A DNA stretch of 64,000 nucleotides. It comes from Alphaproteobacteria bacterium (lineage in GTDB: Bacteria > Pseudomonadota > Alphaproteobacteria > Bin65). The translations under genes were made by a program, and so were the position numbers. Shown here piece after piece: positions 19,360 to 29,316 of the stretch (positions are counted from its first letter, which is position 1; each line of letters opens with the position of its first letter). Below the pieces are notes generated by a model. It was given only the letters and a program-made list of their open reading frames with translations. It had not been told where the DNA came from and ran no database searches. The DNA lies in NCBI GenBank assembly GCA_021776685.1, contig JAJFFJ010000040.1:115102-179101 (forward strand). Direction: 5' to 3'.

Positions 19360-19486
19360 TCGTTTTGGGCCGGTTGGGGCTGCAAAAATGAAGGTAAGGC
19401 CGGGGTTATACCCTGCCGGTGGTGATCTGTCCTCAGGCTGATTGAGCGGGTATTAATCCCGCCCGCTGCAAGACACAGTGTGGAGG

Positions 19487-20611
19487 CTACTCGGCGGCCT
19501 CTGCCGCGTCACCGGCGCGTTCGGCGTCCAGCGCCGCGGCTTTCTTCTCGACCAGTTCGACCAGATGCTCCACCAGGTCGCCCTCGCGATGCACGTGATG
19601 CCGTTCGCCGTCGATATAGACTTGGTGGCCGCTACCGCCGCCGGTGAGGCCAACGTTGGTCTCGCGTGCCTCGCCGGGCCCGTTGACGACGCAACCGATG
19701 ACGGAGAGCGTCATGGGGGTGCTGATATGGGCCAGCCGTTCTTCCAGGGCAGCGATGGTCGGAATGACCTGAAATTCCTGCCGGGCGCAGGATGGGCAGG
19801 AGATTACATTCACGCCGCGATGGCGCAGGCCCAGCGACTTGAGGATGTCGAAGCCCACTTTGATCTCTTCGACAGGGTCGGCGGAGAGGGACACGCGGAT
19901 CGTATCGCCGATTCCGGCCCACAGGAGCGCGCCAATGCCAATGGAGCTCTTGATCGTGCCGGACTGCAGGCCGCCTGCCTCCGTGACACCCAGATGCAGG
20001 GGATAGTCGCAGACCTCTGCAAGTTGCTGATAGGCAGCGACCGCCAGAAAAACATCCGATGCCTTGCAGCTGATCTTGAAATTGTAGAAGTCGTTGTCTT
20101 CCAGGATGCGGATATGGTGGAGCGCTGACTCGACCATTGCTTCCGGGCAGGGCTCGCCAAACTGTTCCAGCAGGTGCTTCTCCAGCGAGCCGGCATTGAC
20201 GCCAATGCGCATGGAACAATTGTGGTCCTTGGCGGCCTTGACGACCTCCTTCACCCGCTCGTCACTGCCGATATTGCCGGGATTGATGCGCAGACATGCT
20301 GCACCCGCCTCCGCCGCCTCAATCGCGCGTTTGTAATGGAAGTGGATGTCCGCGACGATGGGAACCCGCACCTGCTTGACGATGTCTTTCAGCGCGGCCG
20401 TGGACTCTTCGTCAGGGCAGGAGATGCGGACGATATCCGCACCGGCATCCTCCAGCGCACGCACCTGGGCAACTGTTGCCGCCACGTCTGTGGTTAGGGT
20501 GTTGGTCATCGACTGGACCGTGATCGGCGAGTCGCCGCCCACCGGCACATCGCCAACCCAGATTTTACGGCTCTGCCGTCTGTAGATATCGCGATAGGGG
20601 CGAACGCTCAT
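19487..20611 (-). CDS. ispG: 4-hydroxy-3-methylbut-2-en-1-yl diphosphate synthase (flavodoxin)
   Basis: A 374-residue enzyme of the MEP isoprenoid pathway converting cyclic MEcPP to HMBPP. Seen: the TIM-barrel N-terminus with [16 protein letters not shown], and the [4Fe-4S] cysteines in [11 protein letters not shown] and [14 protein letters not shown]. The window also encodes Dxs and IspA, supporting MEP-pathway isoprenoid synthesis. Leftward, upstream of hisS. Confidence 0.97.
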   Translation of the reverse strand: MSVRPYRDIYRRQSRKIWVGDVPVGGDSPITVQSMTNTLTTDVAATVAQVRALEDAGADIVRISCPDEESTAALKDIVKQVRVPIVADIHFHYKRAIEAAEAGAACLRINPGNIGSDERVKEVVKAAKDHNCSMRIGVNAGSLEKHLLEQFGEPCPEAMVESALHHIRILEDNDFYNFKISCKASDVFLAVAAYQQLAEVCDYPLHLGVTEAGGLQSGTIKSSIGIGALLWAGIGDTIRVSLSADPVEEIKVGFDILKSLGLRHRGVNVISCPSCARQEFQVIPTIAALEERLAHISTPMTLSVIGCVVNGPGEARETNVGLTGGGSGHQVYIDGERHHVHREGDLVEHLVELVEKKAAALDAERAGDAAEAAE

Positions 20612-20759
20612 GGTCTCTCTGCCGGAAATGCCGACACCGGTCCGTGAGGAGCCGGCCGGCAGGAATCCTGGCGGATCCCGGTGATGAAATCTTGATGTAA
20701 CCTAGGTGGCGGCGGAGAAAGCCGCAAGTTGCCGCGACAAATCGGGTGGAAAGAAAAGC

Positions 20760-21722
20760 CTAGTTGTTGCGGCCGGTATGGGCCGCTTCCTCGCGCTTAC
20801 GCAGGGACTCCGGACTCAACGAGATATTGTAGACCGGCATGTTCGCTGGCCCCACCGGTTTGAGCACCTTGCCGTTCAGCACTATCTGCAGGCTGCCGGC
20901 GTTGCCTATATCGACGACCACACCAGCCTTCTTCGGCACCACATACTGATCGCCCTGGCGCAGGACCCGGGTGAACAGGATGGCGTTTCGCCCGTCGCGA
21001 ATACGGATCCAGGTGCTGGATGTGGCGCGCAGCAGAACGCGTTGCTTGCCCTCGCCTGCGTGCACCTTCGCGCTGACTGCTCCGCGCCCGGCCCTATAAT
21101 CGGCCCCGTTATCGGTAGCACCGGTTGCCGATGGAGCAGAAGCTTTTGTCGCGACCTTGTTGGGCGCGCTCGCCTTGCCGGCCACGGTGGATGAGGAGGC
21201 GGCATCGGTTGTGCCAGCGGGTTTGACCTTGGCAGCCGGCGCGGCCGCCATGGCGCCCGCATTGTCGGCGCTCTGATCGGTGGATTGTTGTGTGTACAGA
21301 ACCCAGCTGCCATAGCCCAGGCCCGCCACAACCAGGCAGATGATCGCTAGCAGCCCTACCGGGAAGCGGTTTTCGCGGATCGGTGTGGGGAAGAAAAGGT
21401 CGTCGGTGTCCAGTTTCGACAATGCCTCCGCCTTGAAACGGACGATCATCTCTGCGGCGTCCAGGTCCAGATAGCGGGAGTAGCTGCGAACGAAGCCAAT
21501 GGCATAGGCCGGCTCCGGCAGGCTTTCGAAGTCGTCATTTTCGATAGCGGCCAGGAATTCCTTGCCGATATTGAGGTCGCGGGCGACCGTATCCAGGGTC
21601 ACGGACTGCCGTTTTCGCGCCCGCTGGAATTCTGCGCCTACTGTCGAATTGCCGGTATTGGGGTTGGGCGTCATGGTCTCGCTATCGAGGGCGCCAGCTT
21701 CCAGTCCAATTTTGTCTTTCAT
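20760..21722 (-). CDS. RodZ-like HTH and DUF4115 membrane protein
   Basis: About 320 residues. An N-terminal Cro/CI-type helix-turn-helix (RARKRQSVTLDTVARDL, then EYAIGFVRSYSRYL-like AYAIGFVRSYSRYLDLD) is followed by one membrane helix (FPVGLLAIICLVVAGLGYGS), an Ala/Ser/Lys-rich periplasmic linker and a C-terminal beta domain of the DUF4115 type (STWIRIRDGRNAILFTRVL). This is the RodZ plan, which links MreB to the envelope. The start could be 21773, 21722 or 21674; 21722 has GGTGGGA upstream. It lies just upstream of ispG, a common association. Confidence 0.82.
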   Translation of the reverse strand: MKDKIGLEAGALDSETMTPNPNTGNSTVGAEFQRARKRQSVTLDTVARDLNIGKEFLAAIENDDFESLPEPAYAIGFVRSYSRYLDLDAAEMIVRFKAEALSKLDTDDLFFPTPIRENRFPVGLLAIICLVVAGLGYGSWVLYTQQSTDQSADNAGAMAAAPAAKVKPAGTTDAASSSTVAGKASAPNKVATKASAPSATGATDNGADYRAGRGAVSAKVHAGEGKQRVLLRATSSTWIRIRDGRNAILFTRVLRQGDQYVVPKKAGVVVDIGNAGSLQIVLNGKVLKPVGPANMPVYNISLSPESLRKREEAAHTGRNN

Positions 21723-22015
21723 CGGTCCCACCGTCTCCGGTCGAGGCTGCCTCCCCAAGGCCGGCCCGAACAATTATTCGGCCAGGCTGCACGCCGTCGG
21801 AGTCATCTCCGGAATGGCGTCAACCCTTCTCCCTTGACGCGGGAACGACCTTTCCAGAGGGGCTGTCAGGGGCGTTCTTCCGCGGTCAGTCCAAGTCTCC
21901 CTCATCCGGTTTTAAGGCCCGGTTAAGGGGAAAAATGAACGCAGGACATGTGTAGCAGCCCCACCGTTAACGAACAATGGCGGAGCGCGAAAATTCACAA
22001 TTTCGCCGTAAGATT

Positions 22016-24340
22016 CTAGAGCGCCACATGGTGGTCGCGGGCGAAGTCCCGCAACTTGTTGCGCAGCGAGTGATCTGAGCTGCCAACCACCTGCGCCAGA
22101 TAGCTTTGCAACGCCGCCACATCCAGGCTGCGCAGCATAGCCTTGACCGGCTCAATCGCCGGCGCAGACATGGATAATCGGCGAAAACCCAAGCCCAGAA
22201 GCGCCATCGCTTCGAGCGGCGTGCCTGCCATTTCCCCACATACGGTCAGGGGCGTTCCGGTGTCGGTGCAACCGTCCGCCACTGTGCGTAACATGGTCAG
22301 CACCGGCGGCGACAGGGCATCATAGCGTTGGGCCAGGCGCGGATTTCCCCGGTCGCTGGCGTAAAGGAACTGCACCAGGTCATTGCTGCCCACGGAGATG
22401 AAGTCCGCCTCTCGCGTCAGCGCCGGCAGTTGCCAGATCAGCGCCGGAACTTCCAGCATGGCGCCGACCTTGACGACCTCGGGGACTTCACGGTCCGAAT
22501 CGGCTGCCCGCGCCAACTCTATGTCCAGCAACCGGCGGGCGGTGATGAACTCTGCGACCTCGGATATCATCGGGAACAGAATGTGCAGGGCACGGCCTCT
22601 GGCCGCGCGGATCAGGGCGCGCATCTGTTGGCGGAGCATGGCGGGCCGATCCATGCCGATACGAATTGCCCGCCAGCCCATGGCCGGGTTTTCGTCTCGC
22701 GGCTCGTTCAGATACGGCAAGGCCTTGTCGCCGCCGATGTCGAGGGTGCGGAAGACCACGGGTTTATCGTCGGCCAGATCGAAAACCCGCTCGTAAAGCT
22801 CTGCCTGTTCGTTGACGCCCGGAAAGGCCGAGCGGACCATGAACGGAATTTCCGTCCGGTAAAGGCCGACGCCATCGGCACCGGTCTCGTGCAGTGCAGC
22901 CATGTCGACCAGCAAGCCAACGTTGAGATTCATGGAGATCTCAACGCCGTCGGCGGTGACCGCCGGCAGCTCGCGCATCGCGGCCCTGATCTCCGCCCGC
23001 GCCTCGCTGCCCTGGATGGTGTCGCGAAATCCGGCCTGAACATCTTCGCCCGGGCGCAGGAAGACCTGGGCGTGATCTCCATCGACGATGATGGTATCGC
23101 CAGGTTCCACCTGGGCAAGCAGTCCCTTGACCCGGCCCACGACCGGAATGTCGAGTGCCCTGGCGACGATGGCCACATGGGAAGTGGGAGAGCCTTCTTC
23201 CAGCACCACGGCGCGGACCCGTTCACGGTCGTAGTCAAGCAGTTCGGCGGGGCCCATGGACTGGGCGATGACGATCATGTCGTCAGGCGCCTCCGCTAAA
23301 TCGCTGTCGTCGTCCGGATAATCCTCGGAGAGATGCTGCAGCAGCCGGTTGGCCAGATCGGTGAAGTCGGTCATGCGTTCGCGCAGGAACGGGTCGTTCA
23401 ACTGGCGCAGCCGGGCCTTGGTTTCGTCCTGCACCTTAAGCACCGCCGCCTCGGCCGTCAGGCCACCCTTGGTCGCCTCCAAAATACGCTTCAGCCAACC
23501 GCGGTCTGCTGCGATCAGCCGGTATGTTTCCAGCACGTCGCGATGCTCACCCTGATCCTGAAGGGCCGTGTCCTCGAGCATGGTGTCGAGCGCGGTATGC
23601 ATGCGGCTGAGCGCTGACTTGAGGCGCTCCTGCTCCAGCTGCACATCGTCGGAGATGACTTCGCGGATCACGGGCCGCGGCTGATGCAGTACTGCCTGGC
23701 CAATCGCCGGGCCACCGTTCAGCTTGATGCCGGTGAGGCGGGCGGGAAGGACCGAATCGCTGTCCGCCAGGCGCATCTCTTCGGCGCTGATGAACCCGCG
23801 CTGATTGACCAGCTCTGCGGTGACCATGGCAATGGTCTGCAGGGTCTCAATTTCGTCTTCGGTATAATGCCGCTGGGTCCGGTTCTGCACCGCCAGCACG
23901 CCAATGACCTTGCCGCCACGCAGGACCGGCACGCCGAGCATCGAATGGAATTCTTCTTCCCCGGTCTCCGGTCGATAGGCAAAATCCGGGTGGGCCCGTG
24001 CGTCCGACAGGGCCAGCGCCTTGGCCTGCAGGGCCACGTCGCCGATCACGCCTTCGCCAACCCTCAGGCGGGTGCGGTGTACGGCGTCCGGGTTAAGGCC
24101 ATGGGTTGCGAACAGCTCAAGGACGTCACCGGCGCGGCGCAAATAGACCGAACAGACTTCCGCCACCATATTGTTGGCGACAAGCCGGACCATCTGGTTG
24201 AGGCGCGCCTCGCCCTCCGCCTCGCTGCCCATAACCTCGCGCAGCCGGCGCAGCAGCAACCGTGTGTCGCTCCAGCCAGGGCCGCGCTCTGCAGCGGCCC
24301 CCACTGGCATTCCAGCAGATTTGCTTGGGATCTGCGTCAT
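22016..24340 (-). CDS. ptsP: phosphoenolpyruvate--protein phosphotransferase PtsP (EI-Ntr)
   Basis: A 774-residue first enzyme of the nitrogen phosphotransferase system. Seen in order: GAF domain (about 25-170), PEP-utiliser N-domain, swivel domain with the phosphorylated His in GSPTSHVAIVARAL, and the PEP-binding barrel with PFMVRSAFPG and the active Cys in VCGEMAGTPLEAM. It passes phosphate to NPr, linking carbon/nitrogen state to regulation; no NPr or EIIA gene is in view. The ATG at 24340 is used, with GGGGAA upstream. It follows lysC leftward, the usual alphaproteobacterial order. Confidence 0.95.
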   Translation of the reverse strand: MTQIPSKSAGMPVGAAAERGPGWSDTRLLLRRLREVMGSEAEGEARLNQMVRLVANNMVAEVCSVYLRRAGDVLELFATHGLNPDAVHRTRLRVGEGVIGDVALQAKALALSDARAHPDFAYRPETGEEEFHSMLGVPVLRGGKVIGVLAVQNRTQRHYTEDEIETLQTIAMVTAELVNQRGFISAEEMRLADSDSVLPARLTGIKLNGGPAIGQAVLHQPRPVIREVISDDVQLEQERLKSALSRMHTALDTMLEDTALQDQGEHRDVLETYRLIAADRGWLKRILEATKGGLTAEAAVLKVQDETKARLRQLNDPFLRERMTDFTDLANRLLQHLSEDYPDDDSDLAEAPDDMIVIAQSMGPAELLDYDRERVRAVVLEEGSPTSHVAIVARALDIPVVGRVKGLLAQVEPGDTIIVDGDHAQVFLRPGEDVQAGFRDTIQGSEARAEIRAAMRELPAVTADGVEISMNLNVGLLVDMAALHETGADGVGLYRTEIPFMVRSAFPGVNEQAELYERVFDLADDKPVVFRTLDIGGDKALPYLNEPRDENPAMGWRAIRIGMDRPAMLRQQMRALIRAARGRALHILFPMISEVAEFITARRLLDIELARAADSDREVPEVVKVGAMLEVPALIWQLPALTREADFISVGSNDLVQFLYASDRGNPRLAQRYDALSPPVLTMLRTVADGCTDTGTPLTVCGEMAGTPLEAMALLGLGFRRLSMSAPAIEPVKAMLRSLDVAALQSYLAQVVGSSDHSLRNKLRDFARDHHVAL

Positions 24341-24475
24341 CAATTCCCCGGCATACGTGTGCGCTCATACCGGGTTGGTCCTCGGTACCGCGCTGGCACC
24401 AACATTGGTTGCGGCGGGTGATAGTTCAATATTGAGGCCCGATTAGGGCCTTTGAGCCAAATCAGGCTTGGCCAA

Positions 24476-25696
24476 TCACTCCGCATCCAGGCCATAGGCG
24501 CTGTGCAGCGCCCTGAGTGCGAGTTCCGTATAATCCTCGGAGATCAGCACGCTGATCTTGATTTCCGATGTGGAGATCACCTGGATGTTGATGCCTTTGT
24601 CCGCGAGTGTCTGAAACATACGTTGCGCGACGCCCGCATGACTGCGCATGCCAACGCCGATCACCGATACCTTTACCACACCTGGATCGCTGATGATGTC
24701 GCCAATTTCAATGTCGCCGCGGATCTGTTCGAGCACCTCGACCGCCCGGTCCATGTCGCCTCGGGGCACAGTAAAGGTCAGGTCCGTCGTCGCGCCGTCT
24801 TCCGAGACGTTCTGGACGATCATGTCGACGATGATATTGGCCTCGGCGAGCGGTCCGAAGATGCCTGCGGCGATCCCCGGCCGGTCCGCCACGTGGGAAA
24901 GCACGATCTTGGCTTCGTCCCGGCTATAGGTGATGCCGCTTACGATTTCCTGTTCCACGATTTCATCCTCATCCACCACCAGCGTGCCCGGGGTGTCCTC
25001 GAAGCTGGAAAGCACCTGAATGCGCACATGGTGCTTCATGCCCATTTCAACGGCCCTGGTCTGCAGGACCTTGGCGCCTTGTGACGCCATCTCCAGCATT
25101 TCCTCGTACGTGATGCGGTCCAGCTTGTGCGCCCGGGTGACAATGCGTGGGTCGCAGGTATAGACGCCATCGACGTCGGTATAGATATCACAGCGGTCTG
25201 CATGTAACGCGGCCGCAAGGGCCACCGCTGACGTGTCAGACCCGCCCCGCCCGAGGGTCGCAATCCGCCCGTCATCCGATACGCCCTGGAAGCCCGGCAC
25301 GACGGCGACGCGGCCGGCCGCCATGTCCGCAAGAACCTTTTCCGTGCCGATATCCTGAATTCGCGCCTTGGCGTGGGCGTCGTCCGTACGCACCGGAAGT
25401 TGCCAGCCGGTCCACGAGCGGGCCGGGACATCGATATTGTGCAATGCCATGCATAGCAGGCCGATGGTGATTTGCTCGCCGGTAGAGACCACCACATCAT
25501 ATTCCCGCGGATCTGGACGGTTCGACATCTCGCGGGTATAGCCCACCAGCTGGTCGGTCATCCCCGCCATGGCGGAGACCACAACGGCAACCTGATTGCC
25601 GTTGTCCAGCTCGCGCTTGACCTTGGTCGCCACATTGCGGATGCGCTCAATGTCGCCGACGGAGGTGCCGCCGAATTTCTGAACGATGATCGCCAT
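24476..25696 (-). CDS. lysC: aspartate kinase
   Basis: A 406-residue kinase for the first step of lysine, threonine and methionine synthesis. Seen: N-terminal [16 protein letters not shown], the catalytic-domain [16 protein letters not shown], and two C-terminal ACT domains ([15 protein letters not shown]) that usually mediate feedback by Lys/Thr. Standard length. Divergent from ubiG with a 150-base intergenic region. Confidence 0.96.
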   Translation of the reverse strand: MAIIVQKFGGTSVGDIERIRNVATKVKRELDNGNQVAVVVSAMAGMTDQLVGYTREMSNRPDPREYDVVVSTGEQITIGLLCMALHNIDVPARSWTGWQLPVRTDDAHAKARIQDIGTEKVLADMAAGRVAVVPGFQGVSDDGRIATLGRGGSDTSAVALAAALHADRCDIYTDVDGVYTCDPRIVTRAHKLDRITYEEMLEMASQGAKVLQTRAVEMGMKHHVRIQVLSSFEDTPGTLVVDEDEIVEQEIVSGITYSRDEAKIVLSHVADRPGIAAGIFGPLAEANIIVDMIVQNVSEDGATTDLTFTVPRGDMDRAVEVLEQIRGDIEIGDIISDPGVVKVSVIGVGMRSHAGVAQRMFQTLADKGINIQVISTSEIKISVLISEDYTELALRALHSAYGLDAE

Positions 25697-25846
25697 GCCG
25701 AGGAAGGCTCCGAAAGGGCGCTGCTGAATGCATTGTCAGGTGTGTCAAAACGGGCGCTGCCGCCCCTTGTCCGCGGCCGCTGCCAGCGGCACATTCATAG
25801 ACAGTGCACCCGACGCTTTCAACGATCGCCGGAGAGGAGCGACTTC

Positions 25847-26626
25847 ATGTCCGTGACCGCAGATCAGACCGACAGCCCGGGAAATGGCGGCTTTGCTGCC
25901 GGCGCCAGCGTTGATCCGGATGAGGTGGCGCGTTTCGCCGCCATCGCGGCGGAATGGTGGGACCCCACCGGCAAATTCAAACCCATCCACAAGTTCAATC
26001 CGGTGCGGCTCGGATTCATTCGGGATACGGCGGCCAGTCACTTCGGCTTGCCGGCGGCTTCGATGACGCCGTTTGAAGGAATGACGCTGCTGGATATCGG
26101 TTGCGGCGGCGGCCTGCTGGCGGAGCCGATGGCACGTCTTGGTGCAACCGTGACTGCGATTGACGCGGCGGCGGATAATATTGGCACTGCCCGCGCCCAT
26201 GCCCTGCAGTCAGGGCTGGAAATCGACTATCGATGCCAGACCGCCGAGGCGCTGCAGGCCGAGGGCGCCCAGTTCGATATCGTGCTGAACATGGAAGTGG
26301 TCGAGCATGTGGCCGACCGGGACGGCTTTCTGGCGACCTCAGCATCGCTGCTCAAGCCCGGCGGCCTGATGATCGTGGCGACCCTCAATCGCACACCCAA
26401 GTCTTTTGCGCTGGCGATCGTGGGCGCGGAATATGTGCTGCGATGGCTGCCCCGGGGCACCCACAACTGGCGCAAGTTCGTCCGCCCGTCCGAACTGGCC
26501 CGCGGATTGCGCGAAGGCGGCGCGCACGTCAGCAGCTTTGCCGGCGTCACCTACAATCCGCTGACCGATACCTGGCGCGTTACCCGCGACCTGGATGTGA
26601 ATTATATGGCGGTGGCCAGTCGATGA
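25847..26626 (+). CDS. ubiG: ubiquinone biosynthesis O-methyltransferase
   Basis: A 259-residue SAM-dependent methyltransferase performing both O-methylations of ubiquinone synthesis. Seen: family signature [24 protein letters not shown] motif [19 protein letters not shown], and [12 protein letters not shown]. The ATG at 25847 has GGAGAGG upstream. The stop overlaps the start of the TusA-like gene (ATGA). Confidence 0.95.
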   Translation: MSVTADQTDSPGNGGFAAGASVDPDEVARFAAIAAEWWDPTGKFKPIHKFNPVRLGFIRDTAASHFGLPAASMTPFEGMTLLDIGCGGGLLAEPMARLGATVTAIDAAADNIGTARAHALQSGLEIDYRCQTAEALQAEGAQFDIVLNMEVVEHVADRDGFLATSASLLKPGGLMIVATLNRTPKSFALAIVGAEYVLRWLPRGTHNWRKFVRPSELARGLREGGAHVSSFAGVTYNPLTDTWRVTRDLDVNYMAVASR

Positions 26627-26862
26627 GTGACGTTGCGCCGGATCAGGTGCTGGATGCCCGCGACCTGAAATGTCCCTTGCCGGTGCTGAAGGCGCGGCGG
26701 GCGATGAAGCCGATGGCTGCCGGTGAGGTGCTGCGCGTGGAGGCGACTGACCCGGGCTCGATGGACGATTTTGTCCATTTCTGCGACGCCACGGGCTACG
26801 AACTTCTTGCCCAGTCGGAGACGGACGGCCTGTTCGTCCATGTAATCCGGAAATCGGAATAG
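26623..26862 (+). CDS. TusA-family sulfurtransferase-like protein
   Basis: A 79-residue protein with the family motif [12 protein letters not shown] (Cys-Pro-x-Pro), whose Cys carries persulfide in TusA. The fold pattern [20 protein letters not shown] is typical. The start overlaps the ubiG stop by four bases, so the two are translationally coupled. It may act in tRNA thiolation or general sulfur transfer; TusBCD partners are not here. Confidence 0.88.
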   Translation: MSDVAPDQVLDARDLKCPLPVLKARRAMKPMAAGEVLRVEATDPGSMDDFVHFCDATGYELLAQSETDGLFVHVIRKSE

Positions 26863-26892
26863 CGGCAGGGCAGCCAAACGCACGGGGGCGGG

Positions 26893-28149
26893 GTGGAGCA
26901 GTTTCAAGGCATTGCTGGCGTTGTCGTGATCCTGGCCTTCGCCTGGGCGATCAGCGAAGACCGCCGCGCGATCCGTACATCCCAGATGCTGCGCCTGCTC
27001 GGCGTCGGACTGGCGCTGCTGGTGGGACTGTCGTTGCTGTTCCTGTATCTCGACGTTGGCGACTCGGTATTCAGCGCCCTGGGCCTGGTGGTAGGCGCTC
27101 TCGATCGGGCAACCACTGAGGGCACATCTTTTGTGCTGGGCTATCTGGGGGGTGGCAGTCCGCCCTTCGAGGTCAAACCCGGCGGATCGGCGGTGGTGCT
27201 GGCCTTCCGCTTTCTGCCGCTTATTCTGGTGATAAGCGCCCTCTCCGCGCTGTTGTTCCACTGGCGCATCCTGCCGGTGGTGGTGAATCTGTTCAGCTGG
27301 TTGCTGAGGCGGGCACTGGGCATCCGCGGCGCACTGGGTGTTTCGGCCGCGGCGAATGTGTTTGTCGGCATGGTCGAAGCGCCTCTGCTGGTGCGCCCCT
27401 ATCTGAACCGGATGTCGCGGGGCGAACTGTTCGCGGTGATGACCGTGGGCATGGCCACCGTCGCTGGCACTGTGCTGGTGCTGTACGCCACCATCCTCAA
27501 GCCTGTGGTGCCGGACTCCCTCGGCCACGTGTTGACAGCATCCCTGCTCAACGTGTTCTCGGCGTTGATGGTGGCAGGGCTGATGATTCCCTATACCGGC
27601 GCCGGCACCGACGGCGGGCTGGACGCCAGTGACCGGGCGGAAAGCAGCATGGAGGCCCTGGCCCGTGGCGTAGCTTCAGGTGTCACCCTGCTGATCAATG
27701 TGACGGCAATGCTGATCGTGCTGGTGGCTCTGGTGGCGTTGGTCAACTTGATCCTCGGGGGTCTGTTCGATGTGGCCGGGCGGCCGCTGACCCTGGAGCG
27801 TCTTTTTGGTTGGGTATTGGCGCCGCTCGCATGGCTGATCGGCATTCCGTGGGGCGAGGCGGGCACCGCCGGCCAGCTTCTCGGCACCAAAGTGGTGCTC
27901 AATGAACTGAAGGCCTATCTGGACCTGGCAGCGCTGAAAGGCGGTGAGCTCAGTCCGCGCAGCCGCACGATCTTGGTCTACGCCATGTGCGGTTTCGCCA
28001 ACCTCGGCTCCCTCGGCATCATGGTTGGTGGCTTGCGGGTGCTGATGCCGGATCGGCGCGGCGAGGTGGCGGCGCTCGGCGCGCGGTCGGTCCTGGCGGG
28101 TCTGTTGTCTACCTGCCTGACCGCGGCGGTGATCTCGGTGATGATTTAG
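26893..28149 (+). CDS. CNT family nucleoside transporter (NupC-like)
   Basis: A 418-residue inner-membrane protein with about nine to ten hydrophobic segments. The family motifs are seen: FRFLPLILVISALSALLFHW, NVFVGMVEAPLLVRPYL, GMATVAGTVLVLYA and AMCGFANLGSLGIMVGGL. CNT carriers import nucleosides with protons or sodium. It starts with GTG at 26893, 30 bases after the TusA-like gene, and its end overlaps the convergent oxidoreductase gene by 4 bases. Confidence 0.9.
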   Translation: MEQFQGIAGVVVILAFAWAISEDRRAIRTSQMLRLLGVGLALLVGLSLLFLYLDVGDSVFSALGLVVGALDRATTEGTSFVLGYLGGGSPPFEVKPGGSAVVLAFRFLPLILVISALSALLFHWRILPVVVNLFSWLLRRALGIRGALGVSAAANVFVGMVEAPLLVRPYLNRMSRGELFAVMTVGMATVAGTVLVLYATILKPVVPDSLGHVLTASLLNVFSALMVAGLMIPYTGAGTDGGLDASDRAESSMEALARGVASGVTLLINVTAMLIVLVALVALVNLILGGLFDVAGRPLTLERLFGWVLAPLAWLIGIPWGEAGTAGQLLGTKVVLNELKAYLDLAALKGGELSPRSRTILVYAMCGFANLGSLGIMVGGLRVLMPDRRGEVAALGARSVLAGLLSTCLTAAVISVMI

Positions 28150-29267
28150 CGAAGCCGTGCGGGGCTGAGATGCTGTGCGGTGACACCGGCGGTCTCAATC
28201 TCCGCCGGAAAGTCCAACCCGGCAGCCGCAGCGGCTGTTGCCCGCCCCATCGCCGGGCTGGTCATGATTCCATAGCCACCCTGTCCTGCGCACCAGATGA
28301 AGGCCGGTTCTGCAGGGTCCGCGCCGACAACCGGTGTTTTGTCGGCGACGAAGCTGCGCAGGCCGGCCCATTTGTGCTCGATACGGCGGATTTTCAGGGT
28401 GCTGGCCCGCTCGATCCGGTCGACTGCGATGGCGATATCCAGCTCTTCCGGCTGGATATCCTGCGGCGCCACAGACGTTTCGTCCGCAGGTGAGCCGAGC
28501 AGCTTGCCGGCATCCGGCTTCCAGTAGAATTCCTCGTCGATGTCGATGATGCTCGCCCAGGCGGACGGATCCTGCCCTTCCGGCGGATCGAAGATCATCG
28601 CCGTGCGCCGCTTGGGCACCAGACCAACGGGCGTCAGTCCCGCCATCCCGGCGACCACATCACACCAGGCGCCGGCGGCATTGATCAGGACTTCGGCAGT
28701 CAGCTCGCCACTCTGGGTCTCGACGCGCCAATGACCGCCTGTACGGGTGACGGCCAGGACTTCGGCGTTCGTGCGGAGCTCACCACCGCCCTGTCGGAAG
28801 CCGCGCAAATATCCCTGGTGAATCGCATCCACGTCCAGATCCATGCTGTCAGGCTCAAACATGCCGGCGGCCGGATAGTCAGGGTCGACAGACGGGCAGA
28901 GCTCGACCGCGCGGCTGGCGGTGATCTTGTGCATGCTGGGGCACAGCCGCTGCGCCTCCGGCAGGGTCGCGTCCAGCGTCTCCAATTGATCTTGCCGCGC
29001 AAGAAACACGGTGCCCCGGGGCGTCATCAGCGGCACCTGGGCAAAGCCCTCCGGCGGCGTTTCCAGAAACGGCCGGCTGGCCAGCGCCAGACTGCGCACA
29101 ACCGGGTTGCCGTAATATTCGGTGAACAGCGCTGCCGACCGGCCTGTGCTGTGGTAGCCGGGCTGACTTTCCCGCTCGAGCAGGATGGTGTCTCCCTGTC
29201 CGGCAAGGAAATAGCCTCCGGAGGCGCCGGCGATGCCGCCGCCGATGATCAGAAATTTGGCGTCCAT
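28146..29267 (-). CDS. FAD-dependent oxidoreductase, DAO family
   Basis: A 373-residue flavoprotein with an N-terminal Rossmann motif (LIIGGGIAGASGGYFLAG) and the DAO domain (HSTGRSAALFTEYYG, then VINAAGAWCDVVAGMAGL, and C-terminal AFIWCAGQGGYGIMTSPAMG). Relatives oxidise D-amino acids, glycine or related amines. The ATG at 29267 gives the usual short N-terminus; an upstream in-frame extension of 46 residues is implausible. It follows the RND permease gene on the same strand with a 50-base gap; a functional link is not evident. Confidence 0.87.
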   Translation of the reverse strand: MDAKFLIIGGGIAGASGGYFLAGQGDTILLERESQPGYHSTGRSAALFTEYYGNPVVRSLALASRPFLETPPEGFAQVPLMTPRGTVFLARQDQLETLDATLPEAQRLCPSMHKITASRAVELCPSVDPDYPAAGMFEPDSMDLDVDAIHQGYLRGFRQGGGELRTNAEVLAVTRTGGHWRVETQSGELTAEVLINAAGAWCDVVAGMAGLTPVGLVPKRRTAMIFDPPEGQDPSAWASIIDIDEEFYWKPDAGKLLGSPADETSVAPQDIQPEELDIAIAVDRIERASTLKIRRIEHKWAGLRSFVADKTPVVGADPAEPAFIWCAGQGGYGIMTSPAMGRATAAAAAGLDFPAEIETAGVTAQHLSPARLR

Positions 29268-29316
29268 GGACAGGTTGTAGGTGACGGGCAAATCCCTGTC
29301 ACGCGGCCTTCCGGTG

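Noticed and set aside
22328..23299. 323-codon frame opposite ptsP
   Set aside because: Shadow of the EI-Ntr gene, whose motifs are all intact on the other strand.
25472..25846. In-frame upstream extension of ubiG
   Set aside because: It overlaps the divergent lysC start; the ATG at 25847 has a ribosome site and gives the normal family length.
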